Below, piece after piece: positions 41,384-53,816 of a DNA stretch of 64,000 bases (the stretch's first letter is position 1; every line of letters starts with the position of its first letter). The translations under genes and the position numbers were made by a program. Under the pieces are notes generated by a model that was not told the origin of the DNA, made no database searches, and worked only from the letters and a program-made list of their open reading frames with translations. The DNA is from Loripinus fragilis (taxonomy: Eukaryota; Mollusca; Bivalvia; Lucinida; Lucinidae). The stretch lies in the NCBI GenBank assembly GCA_964019695.1, contig OZ026521.1, positions 35,100,774 to 35,164,773 on the forward strand, given 5' to 3'.

Positions 41384-43681
41384 GACTGCTCATTATTTAA
41401 GTGTCAGGAGGGGGTGGGGGCGGCTTAAATTTAGATCGATTATCCAAAATTTGGATTACCCCCCTCCTAACAAGATGTAAATACAATGACCCCCCCATGG
41501 AAACCACAAGAAAATTAACCTGACCCCCCCCCCCCCCACACACACATACATTTTATACTTATGCACTATTTAGCGTTCATATTACTGTGGTTAGATTGAT
41601 TGTATTTTTATAAAATACCTTTGATGCTCTGTCAGTCACCATAAATACGCTAGATTATTGCTAAACATATAAGTGTACATGCAGTTTAGAAATAGACCAG
41701 AACTCGACTTTAGAACTGTGACTCCAAGTCACTCTGTCAATGACTCAAGACGCACTTTTGCTATGCTTAATATAGAACTATCGTACTCTGGGCTAGACAA
41801 GTTTTGACCAGCATTTTAATTGGTCATCAAAACTCGTCATGAATTGAAACTGAATCATAAATTTTATGAAACATTAAACTCCAGCTGTTAAGTTTTTAGA
41901 CTTAATTTTTCGCAATAACTTTTTTGTTTTCAATTTTAGCAAAATGTGTTCGCGATGAAAAGTATTCAGGAACATCTCCGCCAACTTCTCCAAATGGTTC
42001 CAACATCCTAGATGCTGCAGGTTCCTCTGTGCTTAGATGCACTCTTTGAATATCTTAAACAAAGTGCAAATAAACAAAGTCCAAGATGTCAGTCAAAAAT
42101 GTACATTGCACCGCCCTATTCAATTTCTAAAGCGATGGATGGCGTGTTCAAATATAATAGAAATCGCGCCTGATTTGCTCGTGCGTTAAACTAGTAGGGT
42201 CACCTCAAAACCGTTTATTTCATAGCACGTGCATAAGAGAAAAAATACGCGTCATGCGATAACCCAGCCTTCGTTCCTACAAATGAGCCTGCTTTAAGTT
42301 GATTCTATATATGTACGGTAAATTCTGAGTTTGTTAACGGCAGTTTTATGTTATGCACAGCCTTTGAAGAACGCACTTCCGAATATTTTTTTGAAACTAC
42401 CCCTTTCTGTCACGCCTATACGAATTATACCTGTCATTAAAAGACTTAGAAATTTAGGACGAATTCAATTTATTGCAAAATCTTCATCTATATACACAAA
42501 AATCTGTTTGCGCCACAAGCACAATACCTTTTGGAGAAGTTGGCGGAAATTCTCCTCTACAACTTTCATAGCGAACACATTTTGCTAAAATTGAAGACAA
42601 AAAAGTTATCGCGAAAAATTAAGTCTAAAAACTTTACAGCTGGAGTTTAGGTATCTTTTAAATATGAGATCATGATTATTTTGTTTGTTTTGCTTCTTTT
42701 CGACCATGTCAACAATTTTTCAGTCATGTCGAGACGGGTCTTCCTGGGTTGAACAAGCACTAAGCTGCAGATAAAAAGGCTTTCAAGTGCCCTTCCACAA
42801 AAAGTAGGGAAAGAGAAGGGATAAAAGTTTTGAAACTTCAAAATAGTGATTTTGGATGTAAAACAGTAGGGATAGAAGGGCTTTTTCAAACACATGATTG
42901 ATAAAAAAGAGTCAGTAATTAGGATGTCAAGTGCCCTTCAACACGAAAGATGGTCTTAAAAATTGAAAAAAAGAAGTGAGAAATTATGAAAAGTAGCGAT
43001 AGTAGGGCTTTTCAAAGTACAAAATCATTACTTATTGTTATTAGAAAAACATCAAATAAGAAACTGTAAGCTCAATATATAAGCAGGATGATAGATGTGG
43101 CAATATAACTAGCAAACAGAGAGACTTTTTTTGTTAAAAATTAAAAATTGAGGTGTTTATAGCTGTCTGCTCCCTGAAAAAAAAATCTAATATCTTATTT
43201 CTAAAATTCGAGCGAGTGAAGCGAGCAAGGAAATTTATTCTGTATTTTTATCGTGTAAATGATATTTAGAGTGAAAAAGTAGAGATAGAAGAGCATTTTC
43301 GACAAAAAGTAAGCACACAACATTAAGTAGGGGAATAGTAGCGAAAGTACAGTCATGAAGGGCCCATTTGAAAGCCTGATTACTCGATCAATTTTCGATC
43401 AAAATCAGCATGATAAAATAAAACCACCAAAACAGAATAACTTTTACATTTGTAAAAATAAAAACTGCGAAATTTAGTGGCCTGCCTAAGTAAATGTAAC
43501 AGCTTTAAATTATAAAAAAAATGAGTGAGCGCAGAAATTTTTAATGGTTTTTATTGGAACAATTTAAACATGACCCCCTGCTGGGCAGCCAAAGTTAAAG
43601 GTGACCCCCTACTAGCCACACGGAAATTCAAATGGCCCCCTACTTTTAGCTGGCCACCTGACACTTAAATAATGAGCGGTC
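41384..43681. mobile_element. 2.3-kb element bounded by 25-bp inverted repeats
   Basis: GCTCATTATTTAAGTGTCAG at 41388 is mirrored exactly by CTGACACTTAAATAATGAGC ending at 43677; one mismatch appears just outside. The ends are C/G-homopolymer rich (CCCCCCTCCT; GACCCCCTGCTG). It contains a smaller MITE (41877-42647) and no recognisable ORF. Confidence 0.65.
41877..42647. mobile_element. MITE family with AACTCCAGCTG termini, copy 2
   Basis: Same family as 9381-10159, in inverse orientation. Perfectly TA-flanked, with inverted ends AACTCCAGCTGTTAAGTTTT and AACTCCAGCTGTAAAGTTTT. It shares CTGTCACGCCTATACGAA, GTTATGCACAGCCTTTGA and CAAAAATCTGTTTGCGCCAC with copy 1. Confidence 0.8.
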
Positions 43682-43939
43682 TGTAATGAAAGAAAGAAAC
43701 AATACTTATTCGCCAGTGGATACTTCCTACAAATCTGTAAAGCAACGTATGCTTTTGAACATCCCTCAAGCGAACTATAGTCAAACGCATTGTAAAGCGT
43801 CTATACGATGCTCAACGGGCTAACTCAATGAAATCATCTTTTGTTCTAAAAACACATCAAGGGCACCACTATTCCAAAAGAATAAAGGCTTCCGACCTAA
43901 GCCCGGAGCCAAAAATTGTGTACGGAACATATTGCCTAT

Positions 43940-44450
43940 ACTATATGACATAGAAATCCCAAATTTGACTTGTGGATATTGGGGTGGAATGGGGAATGTT
44001 GCATACTGTTTTAGGTCACTTTGACCTTGACCTCTCTGCTCTATTATTGCAAATCGTATCCGTGACATATATCATTCATTATTTAAGGTAGCAATCTAAT
44101 CTCAAATTTCGTGTGGGGGTGCATCTCGATGTTGGAGATCGTTGCATACTATTTTTGGGGTCACTGTGACCTTGGCCTCTGACCTCAGTTCTATATCATA
44201 TGACATGGAACTCCCAAATTTGGTATGTGGATACATATTTTGGCCAGGGTGTGTTACCTACTGTTTCCTGGTCACTGGGATCTTGACCTCTGACTTCAGT
44301 TCTAGATAGGCGGAGCTCGTAGCATATTTGTATATTATTTGAGGCAGGAACCCAAAATTTGGTGTGTGGATACATTTTCGGGTCATGGAGTGTTGCATTA
44401 TGCTTCTGGGTCACTTTGACCCTGGTCCCTGGTCTAGGTTTTAGAATAAA
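43940..44450. repeat. ~120-bp tandem repeat with GACCTCTGACCTCAGTTCT
   Basis: About four diverged units, each with CCCAAATTTGGTRTGTGGAT, GTTGCATACTG and TCACTGTGACCTTGACCTCT. Same family as 35890-36184. Apparent ORFs here follow the repeat period and are not genes. Confidence 0.75.
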
Positions 44451-45269
44451 GGTATGTCCAGTGTTGTCAAAAATCTTTCCACACATGTCTTGCATTCACC
44501 ATGTAACTCCGATACACCTGTTTGCTATAGACTATAGACAGTAACATAAAAAGAGTAGGATATTTGCTGGAGGCCAGAGCAGGACTTTTTTTTCCATCTC
44601 ATCCTTTTTATTATCACCGTCCGAATGCATACACTGTTGGTCTAAGATACTGTAAACTCCTCAGAATGTTGCTGCTTGGAATGTATTCAAAACAGAAATT
44701 ACCGAATAAGTACTGTACATAAAACACCCCACAAGTCACTGAGCCAATTAAGCTCATCTTCCTGGGCATGAGGACACACAAGTTTGCATAAATTGTCCAA
44801 GTTAAATCATCAAGATGGCCGCCACAACCATAATTGGTATAAACCATACACAATACATATCCTGTGTTTGACTCTCATTCAAGAGATGTCTTCTGTAGAA
44901 ATAGCATATGAAAGTAAATATAGGCCTACTTTTTCTATTCTTTGGCCAGACTAGTTCCTGTGGTCTTGGCAACCTGAATACATGTATGCTAAGGATGAGT
45001 AGTGTTTTGCAACTTTTAGGTTTATACATTTGAAAGCAATCAACTAGCCAAGTCCTCCTTTTAAAGAGGAAAATATTGTGATCGGCCATGGTCGGCCGCT
45101 TATATAACCCTTTTTACATGAATGAAGTCATATCAGGCTCACATGCCAGTGATGGAACTGACCTTTCTTTGGACACAGAAAGGTAAATTGCTAAAGAAAA
45201 TATATTTTAATTTGACCTTTCCGATTGAAAGTGATAGCAAAATTACATATTAAACAATTTGTAAATTCA
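44451..45269. other. Stretch without recognisable genes
   Basis: No repeat or coding structure that I can support. Confidence 0.5.
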
Positions 45270-45450
45270 TGTTTGTTAGCTTACCTGAGCCAAAGGCTCT
45301 CGGTGAGCTTACAGGATGGGACTCCGGCCGGCGTCCGTCCATGCGTCCGTTCACACTTTCAGACATCAATATCTCTGAGACTAGCTGGCCGATCATGATC
45401 AAATTTCATCTAAAGTATTATTGCGGTAGTGAATTGGCTGCAAAGTGCAG
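45270..45450. repeat. Dispersed element with AGCTTACCTGAGCC hairpin end
   Basis: TTAGCTTACCTGAGCCAAAG folds with GGCTCTCGGTGAGCTTA. It is followed by GGCGTCCGTCCATGCGTCCG and CTGGCCGATCATGATCAAAT. The same hairpin end occurs inverted at ~51030-51075. Confidence 0.55.
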
Positions 45451-45952
45451 CGACTAAAACAGACCTTCACTGTTTACCTTTGAGTACAAAATATAGTTAT
45501 CGTAACAAAATTAATCAAGAGAAAAACATATATTTTCAGAATTTATTAAGGACACACACACCCTCTAAGCATTCTTTGATTTTGACTCAAATGAAGGCGG
45601 AGGACCAAGATCGTCACCCAATAGCATGTGACATGTGCCAGTGCTGACATCAGCCATCATGTAGCGGCTTGCATTGTACCATTCATTATACCACGATGGG
45701 CTTCTTAACTTTTTTTGAATTTGAAATAAACTACCTGGCCTATGATCTGGAGAGGCTACGTTGGATTCAGGTCTGCAGAACCCCAGCGGAACCAACAAAT
45801 TAGGACTGGACTGGAGGCCGGAAAGACTTTCGAATCGATGCTCCATGTACCCAACTATTCTTTAGATTGTTTTGCCATCTCTAGCAACCCAGTGCTAAGG
45901 ACCTCAGCTGGTCTGAGTGGGATAACTGGGTAGAGACACTGGCTAGACGATT
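45451..45952. other. Stretch without recognisable genes
   Basis: Several short open frames but no domain or codon pattern that supports a gene. Confidence 0.45.
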
Positions 45953-46320
45953 AACTTGGTACGATTTCAAGAAGATTTCCTTTGTATGATGTAAAGAAGA
46001 TTTACTTGGTATGATGTCAAGAAGATTTACTTTGTACGATGTTAAGATTTACATTGTACGATCCTGATACGATTTACATGGTATAATGTTGATGCGATTA
46101 CATGGTAAGATGCTGATACGAGTTACATGTTACGATGGTGATACGATGTACATGGTATGATCCAGATACGGTTTATATGGTACAATGCTGATACTATTTA
46201 CATGGTACGATGTTGATATGATTTACTTAGTACGATGCTAATACGATTCGCTTATTACAATGTTGAGATGACTCGATTGATACTACATTGAGACGAATTG
46301 ATTGGGGCAATGTTGAAACA
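45953..46320. repeat. Degenerate TACGAT minisatellite
   Basis: Roughly 14 diverged units of 24-30 bp built on GATACGATTTACATGGTACG, with older variants using AAGAAGATTTACTTTGTACG on the left. Confidence 0.85.
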
Positions 46321-46794
46321 ATGAGTGTGGTGTGATGGCAAGAGGAAACATTCAGAAACGTTTAATATTGAGCCAAAGGATTTTAGCAGGTGGCAACCCT
46401 GTAATGGTCTCTTAACATGCGATCGACTTGTTCGAGTGACTGGGTCTATCCATGTTTTAAAAAAGCATATGTAAAGTGTGTTTCATAAAATAAATGAAGT
46501 AAATACATTTGAATTAAGTATGAAGTAGTAAGGGAAATCTAATTATGGTGTTGCTCTCATGTACCAGAAAATGGGTTGTCAGCTATTAATCTTTTGAGGA
46601 ACTTAGACTGAGTTGGGTTTGTATGTGGGGCTCTGTGCTCAATTCCCTTTAATTTGATATACAACATGACTACTTTCAACAAAGAAATGTTTTGTCCCAC
46701 CTCCTGGGATCGAGGATGTGTCTATGGGCAAAATATTTGCTAGAATATTGCAGCATGCAAGCACATATTCTGTTTTACTCTCACCCTAGGGTAG
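46321..46794. other. Stretch without recognisable genes
   Basis: Contains a decayed relative of the CCCTTTAATTTGATATACAA repeat seen at 53817-54030. Nothing coding. Confidence 0.45.
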
Positions 46795-47340
46795 GTGCCT
46801 GATGCTTGTCTTTAGCCTGGGCCACCGATGCTCAGCTTGAGGTTTTCTTTAGTTCTGACTATATGTGAATTGTGAGCCCTCTCCTTTGTTTCATCATATT
46901 GTGTTAATTTGATAGATTGTTTCTCTATGATAATACACTGCAATTGTTAGAAAGCATCCATGCGAGCTAAACATTTTTATGCCTCAACAATAGCAGATTC
47001 TAGGGCGAAGATTTGGTACCAGTAAAATGCATATAAGTCCCCCCCCCCGCTGTGGCTTAGGCTTCTGTCCATTCTAAGGCGGTGGTTCTGTTGTTGTTGA
47101 TTCGTTGTTGATTATTACTCCCGTTGTGGGAGTCTTAATTGTTGTATGTTTTGTTGTACATTACTTTATGTTCATTCTAGTTTTGCAATCATCTTAATGG
47201 GGAAGAGAGAGCTGGTTTATTTTCCTGGTGTCTCGTGATTGTCGTGTGGCTCTTCCTCGCGGTGCTATGGGTTTGTCTGCGGTTTGTGATTGTGGTATTT
47301 TCTGATCATACTCGCTATCTATTTTTGAGCCTTTCTAATG
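46795..47340 (+). mobile_element. Penelope-like family B 3' fragment
   Basis: Direct match to 38650-39240 (GCTCAGCTTGAGGTTTTCTT, GGGCGAAGATTTGGTACCAG, CATTCTAAGGCGGTGGTTCT), with a C-run expansion at ~47040. No RT core. Confidence 0.7.
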
Positions 47341-49235
47341 GATGAGGCGGTTAGGCGCCTGTATATTTATATCCTGCTGCGGCATCATTGGTGGTGCAAA
47401 CCTATGCAAATTAGTCCATTCTTTAAAGCTGCATAGTCTGTAACTTTTGATCTTTTAATTTTAGAAATAATGTTGCTATTTTTCAAGAACACAGCAAAAA
47501 AAATTAAAATTCAGGTATATATTTGACCAATTTCGTAAATCTTAAAAAATTATCAGTATCAAAACAACCGCATTTATGCTGAATATTAACTGTCTTTAAT
47601 TATTGGAGGGACGCAAATAATTACCAACACGAGAAAAACACCTGGGGAGGGGATAGTGTGGAGAAATACTACACTTGACTGTGAAAATGCTTTATTAACA
47701 GCTCTGGTATCGAAGTTTGAAAACGACAGTTATGCTTCCTAGTTAATTGACTGGTAAGGGTGCTTGCAAGTAATTTCGAGTCATATGTGGGTACTCGGTA
47801 GACCTTTCGAGGGAAACCTCTGAGAACCATTGGGTCCTTTGGGGGCCTGGCATGATTGCTCCCAGGGTAGGTAGTATTATTCTAGGGTCAAGCTTGGTTG
47901 TTCAGGGAATGTCAGGGCTGTTCGGGTGTTGTCAGGCTGTTTGTGGATGTTCCCGGCCCCGACAAGGTTATTCGGGGGCTGCTGAGCTCTTCCGGTAACT
48001 GCTATAGTCCTGGGGGTAATTCTGATCACTGAAATTTAACATATTTGGCAGGTATTCAGTCAAGACGCTGTTCTTAAATAGTGATATATACGGTCCAGTG
48101 ACTCTTTAAAATAAATTATATAACTAAGACAACTGGTGGATACACGGTCGTTTTTCTACTCTTGAAGAGAATCAGAAGTAGAGTCAATTTATGAAAAAAA
48201 TTATATAGTTAAAACACTTGACGTGGTTCTGGTCAATATATTGCTCATGCAGTGTATACGGTTGAATGAGATCTTAAATGAGTTCAGATTCAGTGGCAAG
48301 TGCAATAGATAACCAATCAGTGCATTTATAGATGCTAAGTACCTATGTCGTGGTTTTCACCTCTGTGTGCATGGTGATCAGAACTCATTGGTGTTTATTT
48401 GCACAGACACACGTTATATACTTAATGAAGACGCATTACAATAGCATTTGAGCTTAAACAACACTGGCTAGGCAGATAATGTGCCCTGAAGTCAATACAG
48501 CAAATATATATTTGTTGATATAATAGCATTGTATGTTGTTCAATATATTGCGTTAATATTGATTGCTATGTGCTTTACATAAAGATACTGTTTGCATGAG
48601 CAACTGCACAGCTGCCCGTATAGTGGGTTTCTGCTGTTGCAGATGTGAAACAGTCACTATTGAGCATTATACCCAAGTTCAATTTACATACTGAGTCAGC
48701 ATTAAGACAATGCAGTGCATTTGTATTATTAAACGCTTGTATTTAGTTAGAGAAGAATATTGGTATAAGGAGTTGTTTTATATCAACACCCTAGTTATGG
48801 TCCTCATTGACTCATAGGATGGGTACCAGAAAATGCTGGATCAGCATTCAGGGGTTTCGGGTAGTCCATTGGGGCCCAGATAGTTAATGACGGGGGATTT
48901 CCAGGTGTTTGGGGAGGCATAATTGATGGGTCATTGAGTACTATAAAAGGTGATTTGAGTTGCCATTAGAGGGTTTCTTTGGGTAGACGTTAAACATTCA
49001 CAATGGAATTATTTTTAACATTGGCTTGGTTATCCGGTGTTCATGTTTTGGATAATATTTATTAAGGATTTGGATTATTTGTAAAATAACTATCTTGAAC
49101 AAGTAATTTATATTAGTTATTTAAGGAAATTAGTGTTATGGAAACTTAATTCTTAATGGAATATTAAAAGTAAACCTCGCTTTAGCTCTTGGATTTATTT
49201 AAACCTTACCATATATGGGAACGACCTTAAAGGTC
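47341..49235. other. Stretch without recognisable genes; possible LTR remnant at right end
   Basis: No coding domain. A G-rich unit around 47800-48000 and 48800-48950 (GTTCGGG, CAGGGCTG words) looks degenerate. The right end may be an LTR because it precedes a primer-binding-site-like motif. Confidence 0.35.
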
Positions 49236-49246
49236 TGGTGGCAGCG
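49236..49246 (+). promoter_or_regulatory. tRNA-Leu-like primer binding site of a possible LTR element
   Basis: TGGTGGCAGCG matches the complement of the 3' end of a Leu tRNA (CGCTGCCACCA), the primer used by several mollusc LTR retrotransposons. No gag frame follows and no paired LTR was found, so this may be a chance match. Confidence 0.25.
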
Positions 49247-49503
49247 ACATTTATTTACCTGCGAACGACCACATTCACGGCGAAACTTTGAGAATATTAC
49301 TATTGTTTATCATATGACGTCGCGTCTGGGAGTGAAAAAACGCCATGCAATAAAATCGATAAACCACTAGTGGTTTATAGATTTACGGGAAACGTTATGA
49401 CGTCCATAACAACGTTGCGTATATAATGACAAAATTATAACATTTTTACGCCAGAAATCAGATTTCAAAGTATTTGTCATACGATAAATAGAATCTAACT
49501 TTC

Positions 49504-49622
49504 GTGCTCTTGTATTATTGAATTTATTAAACTTGTTGCGAAAAAGAGATAAAATGCTCGGCAAGCCTCGCATTTTATCTCTTTTCCCCAACTCGTTTAA
49601 TAAATTCAATAAAACATGAGCA
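49504..49622. repeat. Large snap-back with ~54-bp arms
   Basis: TTATTGAATTTATTAAACTT and AAAAAGAGATAAAATGC pair with GCATTTTATCTCTTTT and AACTCGTTTAATAAATTCAA around a 12-bp loop. A separate 20-bp perfect palindrome, ATAAACCACTAGTGGTTTAT, lies at 49359-49378. Confidence 0.85.
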
Positions 49623-49653
49623 CTCATGTAAGATCCTCTATGTAGCACTTCTA

Positions 49654-49935
49654 CAGGTTGAGGAGCACCATTAGAATTATATCTGTTATGTATGATATTA
49701 CTTCTGAGGATCACTTTTACAGGTTGAGGAGCAACATTAGAATTATATCTGTTATGTATGATATTACTTCTGAGGATCACTTTTACAGGTTGAGGAGCAC
49801 CATTAGAATTATATCTGTTATGTATGATATTACTTCTGAGGATCACTTTTACAGGTTGAGGAGCACCATTAGAATTATATCTGTTATGTATGATATTACT
49901 TCTGAGGATCACTTTTACAGGTTGAGGAGCACCAG
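49654..49935. repeat. 66-bp minisatellite (22-codon period)
   Basis: Four full units, nearly identical, beginning CAGGTTGAGGAGCACCATTA at 49654, 49720, 49786 and 49852, and a partial one at 49918. Because 66 is divisible by three, both strands stay open (minus strand repeat GAPQPVKVILRSNIIHNRYN). There is no evidence that either is translated. Confidence 0.92.
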
Positions 49936-51076
49936 TAGGAGTATATAAATGGGGATTACACATTGCATGCATACTTGTAACATTTTTATGTTGAATTAGA
50001 AAACTTATATGTAATGTTTGTAATTTGTTTTATTAGTCCCCTATGGTTCAAATACCGATTTGTCGGGACTAAAGATTAGCTCGATTCCGTCCCTCTATAG
50101 CAACCATGGCATACAGGTGCGTCGCGCCCAACATTTAGCCACCGACCCCCAAGGTCAAGGTGACAACTTTTACTATATTATGATCAGAAAATGTTACACT
50201 CAGAATTTCATGTCCAGTCCATATCTTCTACAAGAGTAGACCAAATTCATTACAACTTTACATGGTTCTTACCCATAGCATGATGGTGCGTCATGCTTAG
50301 CCATTTCTGTAAAAATCGCCTGATTTCGGGTTGATAAAATTAAAGAAGAGGGCACTAAGGACTCTCAAGTCGCTCTCCTGTGATGTCCTGGCCCCTTTAA
50401 GGACCACAACAAAAAGTTATACACCACATCTCAAAGCTCTAAATGCATAATTTAAAACAAGAAGATTGTTATATATTTTTCTTCTTAAAAGCCTAGATAA
50501 AACATTTGAACCACAGGGCGGGACTCTTTCGGTCACATGGCCATACCATGAACAGAATTAGAATAGTACCACTAGGTGATGCTATATACGAAATGTCAAT
50601 GGCCTAGGCATAGTGGTTTCAGAAAAGAACAATTTTGTATGTCCTCCCTATATACATAATCTGAAAAACAGATCCTTTAGAAATAGAGAGAACCTACAAT
50701 ATAGGAAAGCAGCAGACTTGGTTTTATTGAGTCTGTTCATGAGAATTAATAGAAAGTACTACAATTCTCACACCCCCAGTGGTAATCTGGTTTCAGCCAG
50801 AACCCAATATTACTAAAAGAACAGAATATGGCGAGGTCATTTATGGTCCCGGTGCATAACTTGAACAAACTTGGTAGAGGTCTACTAGATTCTGTTACAT
50901 ATATACATATAAAACCTAATTATTGAAGAGGGTCATAAAGGCATCATTCAGAATACAGCCAGCAGTCTAATGGGGAAGCGACCTTTGAAGTAATTGTTGA
51001 CGACACACGACATACGACGGACATCCAACAATCGCAACAGCTCCCCATTGAGCCTTTGGCACAGGTGAGCTAAAAT
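49936..51076. other. Dispersed-repeat mosaic without genes
   Basis: Contains an AGTCCCC/GGGACT inverted pair near 50035-50070, and near 50990-51075 an inverted copy of the hairpin end described at 45270 (CACAGGTGAGCTAAAA). No supported gene. Confidence 0.5.
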
Positions 51077-51536
51077 GGAGGGTGCGGCAAAGCGTAAATC
51101 TGCAAAACGTTAGCAAAGAATGTATTGATGATCCTTTTCAGATCACCCTAAAGATCCTGCTGGATACGACGGTCCGTTGGCATATTTCAGGCCATATCCG
51201 TCGCTGTCAGTTAGCCGAAGGAAATTTTTCGTTTTCCAGTTCGGAGTGCACATTTTATCGCTAGTGACTGACGACTACTATTTCCTTGAATCGGCATAAA
51301 GTGGACAATATAAAATTTTCGTGACCAAATCTAATCAAAAGAAAGTGTCAGACGTGGACCCTCTAGGTCGAACGTAGATTTAATTGCGTTCTCAGTAACC
51401 TCGCTAGCATCGAGCTTCCGCGCCCGGCAAGGGGACCATAGACTTCAATCGAAAAGTCAAACGAAAAGGAAGTTGGGCTATTTCACTTGAATGCAAAAGC
51501 GTATGGAATATGACATACAAGCACTACTGCATGCCA

Positions 51537-51760
51537 CAGTCGTTAGCAAGTCTGAATGCTGAGACAGGGATTCCAAGTTCGATCCCAGTCCTATACTTTT
51601 GTGGGGATTGATAATGAAATATTTTCTACGGCCATTCTTCTCCATCCACTGATTTAAGAAGAGTTGTTGTCAGTTACAAGCGAAAGTATGTGCACCAAGC
51701 ATGCGCAGGAAAAAAGTGTGGTTAGGTGAACTGATCGTCGCGACATGACCATAACTGTTG
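51537..51760 (+). mobile_element. tRNA-derived SINE, family 1, second copy
   Basis: B box AAGTTCGATCCC, then body CAGTTACAAGCGAAAGTATG and GTGTGGTTAGGTGAACTGAT. Same family as 15218-15498; the head is more decayed on its 5' side. Confidence 0.75.
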
Positions 51761-51790
51761 ACTGTGATGCATACTTGCTAGCACGCATAA

Positions 51791-51791
<1 letters not shown>

Positions 51792-51867
<76 letters not shown>
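51792..51867. repeat. (CA)n microsatellite
   Basis: 76 bp of perfect CA dinucleotide, shortly after the SINE. Open frames across it are artefacts. Confidence 0.98.
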
Positions 51868-51869
<2 letters not shown>

Positions 51870-53816
51870 CAGAATCTGCTTCTAATAAAACTAAAGAACA
51901 GTATTTTATCTGTTTTACTATTTCAAACACATCATCAATTGATTTTAAGCAAACAAACATATTAACTATTTGTTACTTTGATAAAGAATTTCTAGCGATA
52001 AGACGTGCAATCTCCCTAAACGAGACGTTCGTTTTATTTTGTTGAAATAACGACTGGAGAAACTAGGCACATTCAACAAATATATATAGACGAGCCGTCG
52101 ATGCACCATTGCCCCCAATTTGTATATTTAAAACGGGTTTTCTTTCATGCATGTAATAACTCACTTCATATTGTATGAGAATTTATTTCGGTCATCAACT
52201 GTGCTTGTTATTCAGTAACATATATGGGAACTAGACCGTTAAACAGGGAACCACGCTATGTACAGTAAAACAATTTATACAGTTGATGTACAATAAAAAC
52301 GACTATCTTGCAAAGTGGTTTATTTTTGTCAGATATTTAATGTCTTCTTTCGCTTATACAACCCCTCCCCCCCCCCTAGACCCAAGACGCCATTTACATA
52401 TGTTATATATTTGTATAGCGACATTTAATTGTCCACAGGGCATCTTGGGTCTAGGGGGGAAAGCATCTAAAACAAACTGAAAGACGCCAGTTTCATCTTT
52501 TCAATGACAAACGTCACAATTTTAAGTATATTTCGTACGCATGCATAGAAGGAATACCGCAAAGTTTTGGAAATGAAGGGCACTTATATCCTTAATATTA
52601 TAGCACTTTTACTTTTTGAAAACCTGCAAAGGATTTACTAAAACTATCGTCTAAACGGCACCCAGTCTAAAGACGTAAAATGAGGGGTGGGAGTAGAAGG
52701 CGCAAGTTTTCACGGCTTTGTAAATGACTGATCGCTTTGAAACCTATTTTGATGCTATCTATGCATATTTTACTACCGAAACAGTCCAATTTTAAAAATA
52801 TTAGGGCAATTTGAAAATTAAGGTTTTGTAATCATGTCAACTAGGGAAAATGCACGCCTTATCGCTAGAGCTCCTTTAATATTAAGTTAACAATTCTTAT
52901 TGGCGTGGGCCAACATAATAAAATGTCATTGAAACATGCGCGACTGGGTTAATTGTCGCTTGTACAACACTTATAGTTGTTCAGTCTTCCATATTGGAGC
53001 ACAATAGACCTCACTCCTATTATATGAGGTAAACTCTTCCTCTCTAAGTTGCAGAAGAGTCCATTGTATTAACATAGATTCCAAGAAACGAATGTGTCGC
53101 CTGGCAATACAGATGTCAAACAAGACAAATTTGTCGAATTTATATCCCTGGCGAAGGGTTATTTTAGAGAAACTTATAATCACAAAACATAAATCCCATT
53201 TATCCAGCCCCTAAGTTCACCTTGGGTATTATACAGCTCAAGGATAAAAGCCTATCAACTAGTTTTCAGTGGTTAGTTCAATAAAAAAATAAACTTATCT
53301 GTACAATTTCAATATCTGACTTCAAGATAAGACACAGGTGCCCTGGAGACAGTGTCCGGCGCCTGTGATGCGCAGAGGAGACAGAAGCTTAGCCATAATA
53401 CTAGTCTAATAAATCAAAAGTATATAGTGAGTATCGAGCTTTGGGCTCATCACCTGCATATTTTGTGTTATCTGACAGTCTCTAACTTCATTGGAACAGT
53501 TTAGTTAGTTAAGTTCATAGTACATGTTTATTTTACCATGTTTAGATATCTTCTTTCTCTTTTCAAGTGGAAGCTATATAGATCAAACTGGAATTTCTGA
53601 TTATAATGTAAAAAAAAAAATTATCAGGCAAAATAATAATAATAATAAAAAAAATATCTGACTTCAACCTGAGTGTAAAGTCAATGTATTTGCTTCTATG
53701 TTAGTCTTTTCTTCTTTCCCCTAAATTTCACATGCAACATGACCACATTCATACTTTTATTTACCTTTTAATCGAATCCACAATTTGAGGATGTGTAAGG
53801 AGAAACTATGTGCTTA
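51868..53816. other. Stretch without genes
   Basis: Contains only a short inverted repeat (52366-52460) and A-rich tracts near 53610-53660. Confidence 0.5.
52366..52460. repeat. Short hairpin element
   Basis: CCCCCCTAGACCCAAGACGCC-like left arm (bases 52371-52391) pairs with GGCATCTTGGGTCTAGGGGG across a ~50-bp spacer. MITE-like. Confidence 0.65.

Noticed and set aside
43820..44495. Short ORFs in the GACCTCTGACC region
   Set aside because: They follow the tandem repeat period and have no conserved domain.
49367..49972. A 201-codon ORF with 22-residue repeats
   Set aside because: Openness is explained by the 66-bp period of the minisatellite; the other strand is open as well and no non-repetitive domain is present.
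51654..51960. ORFs made of Cys-Val repeats
   Set aside because: They are translations of the (CA)n microsatellite.
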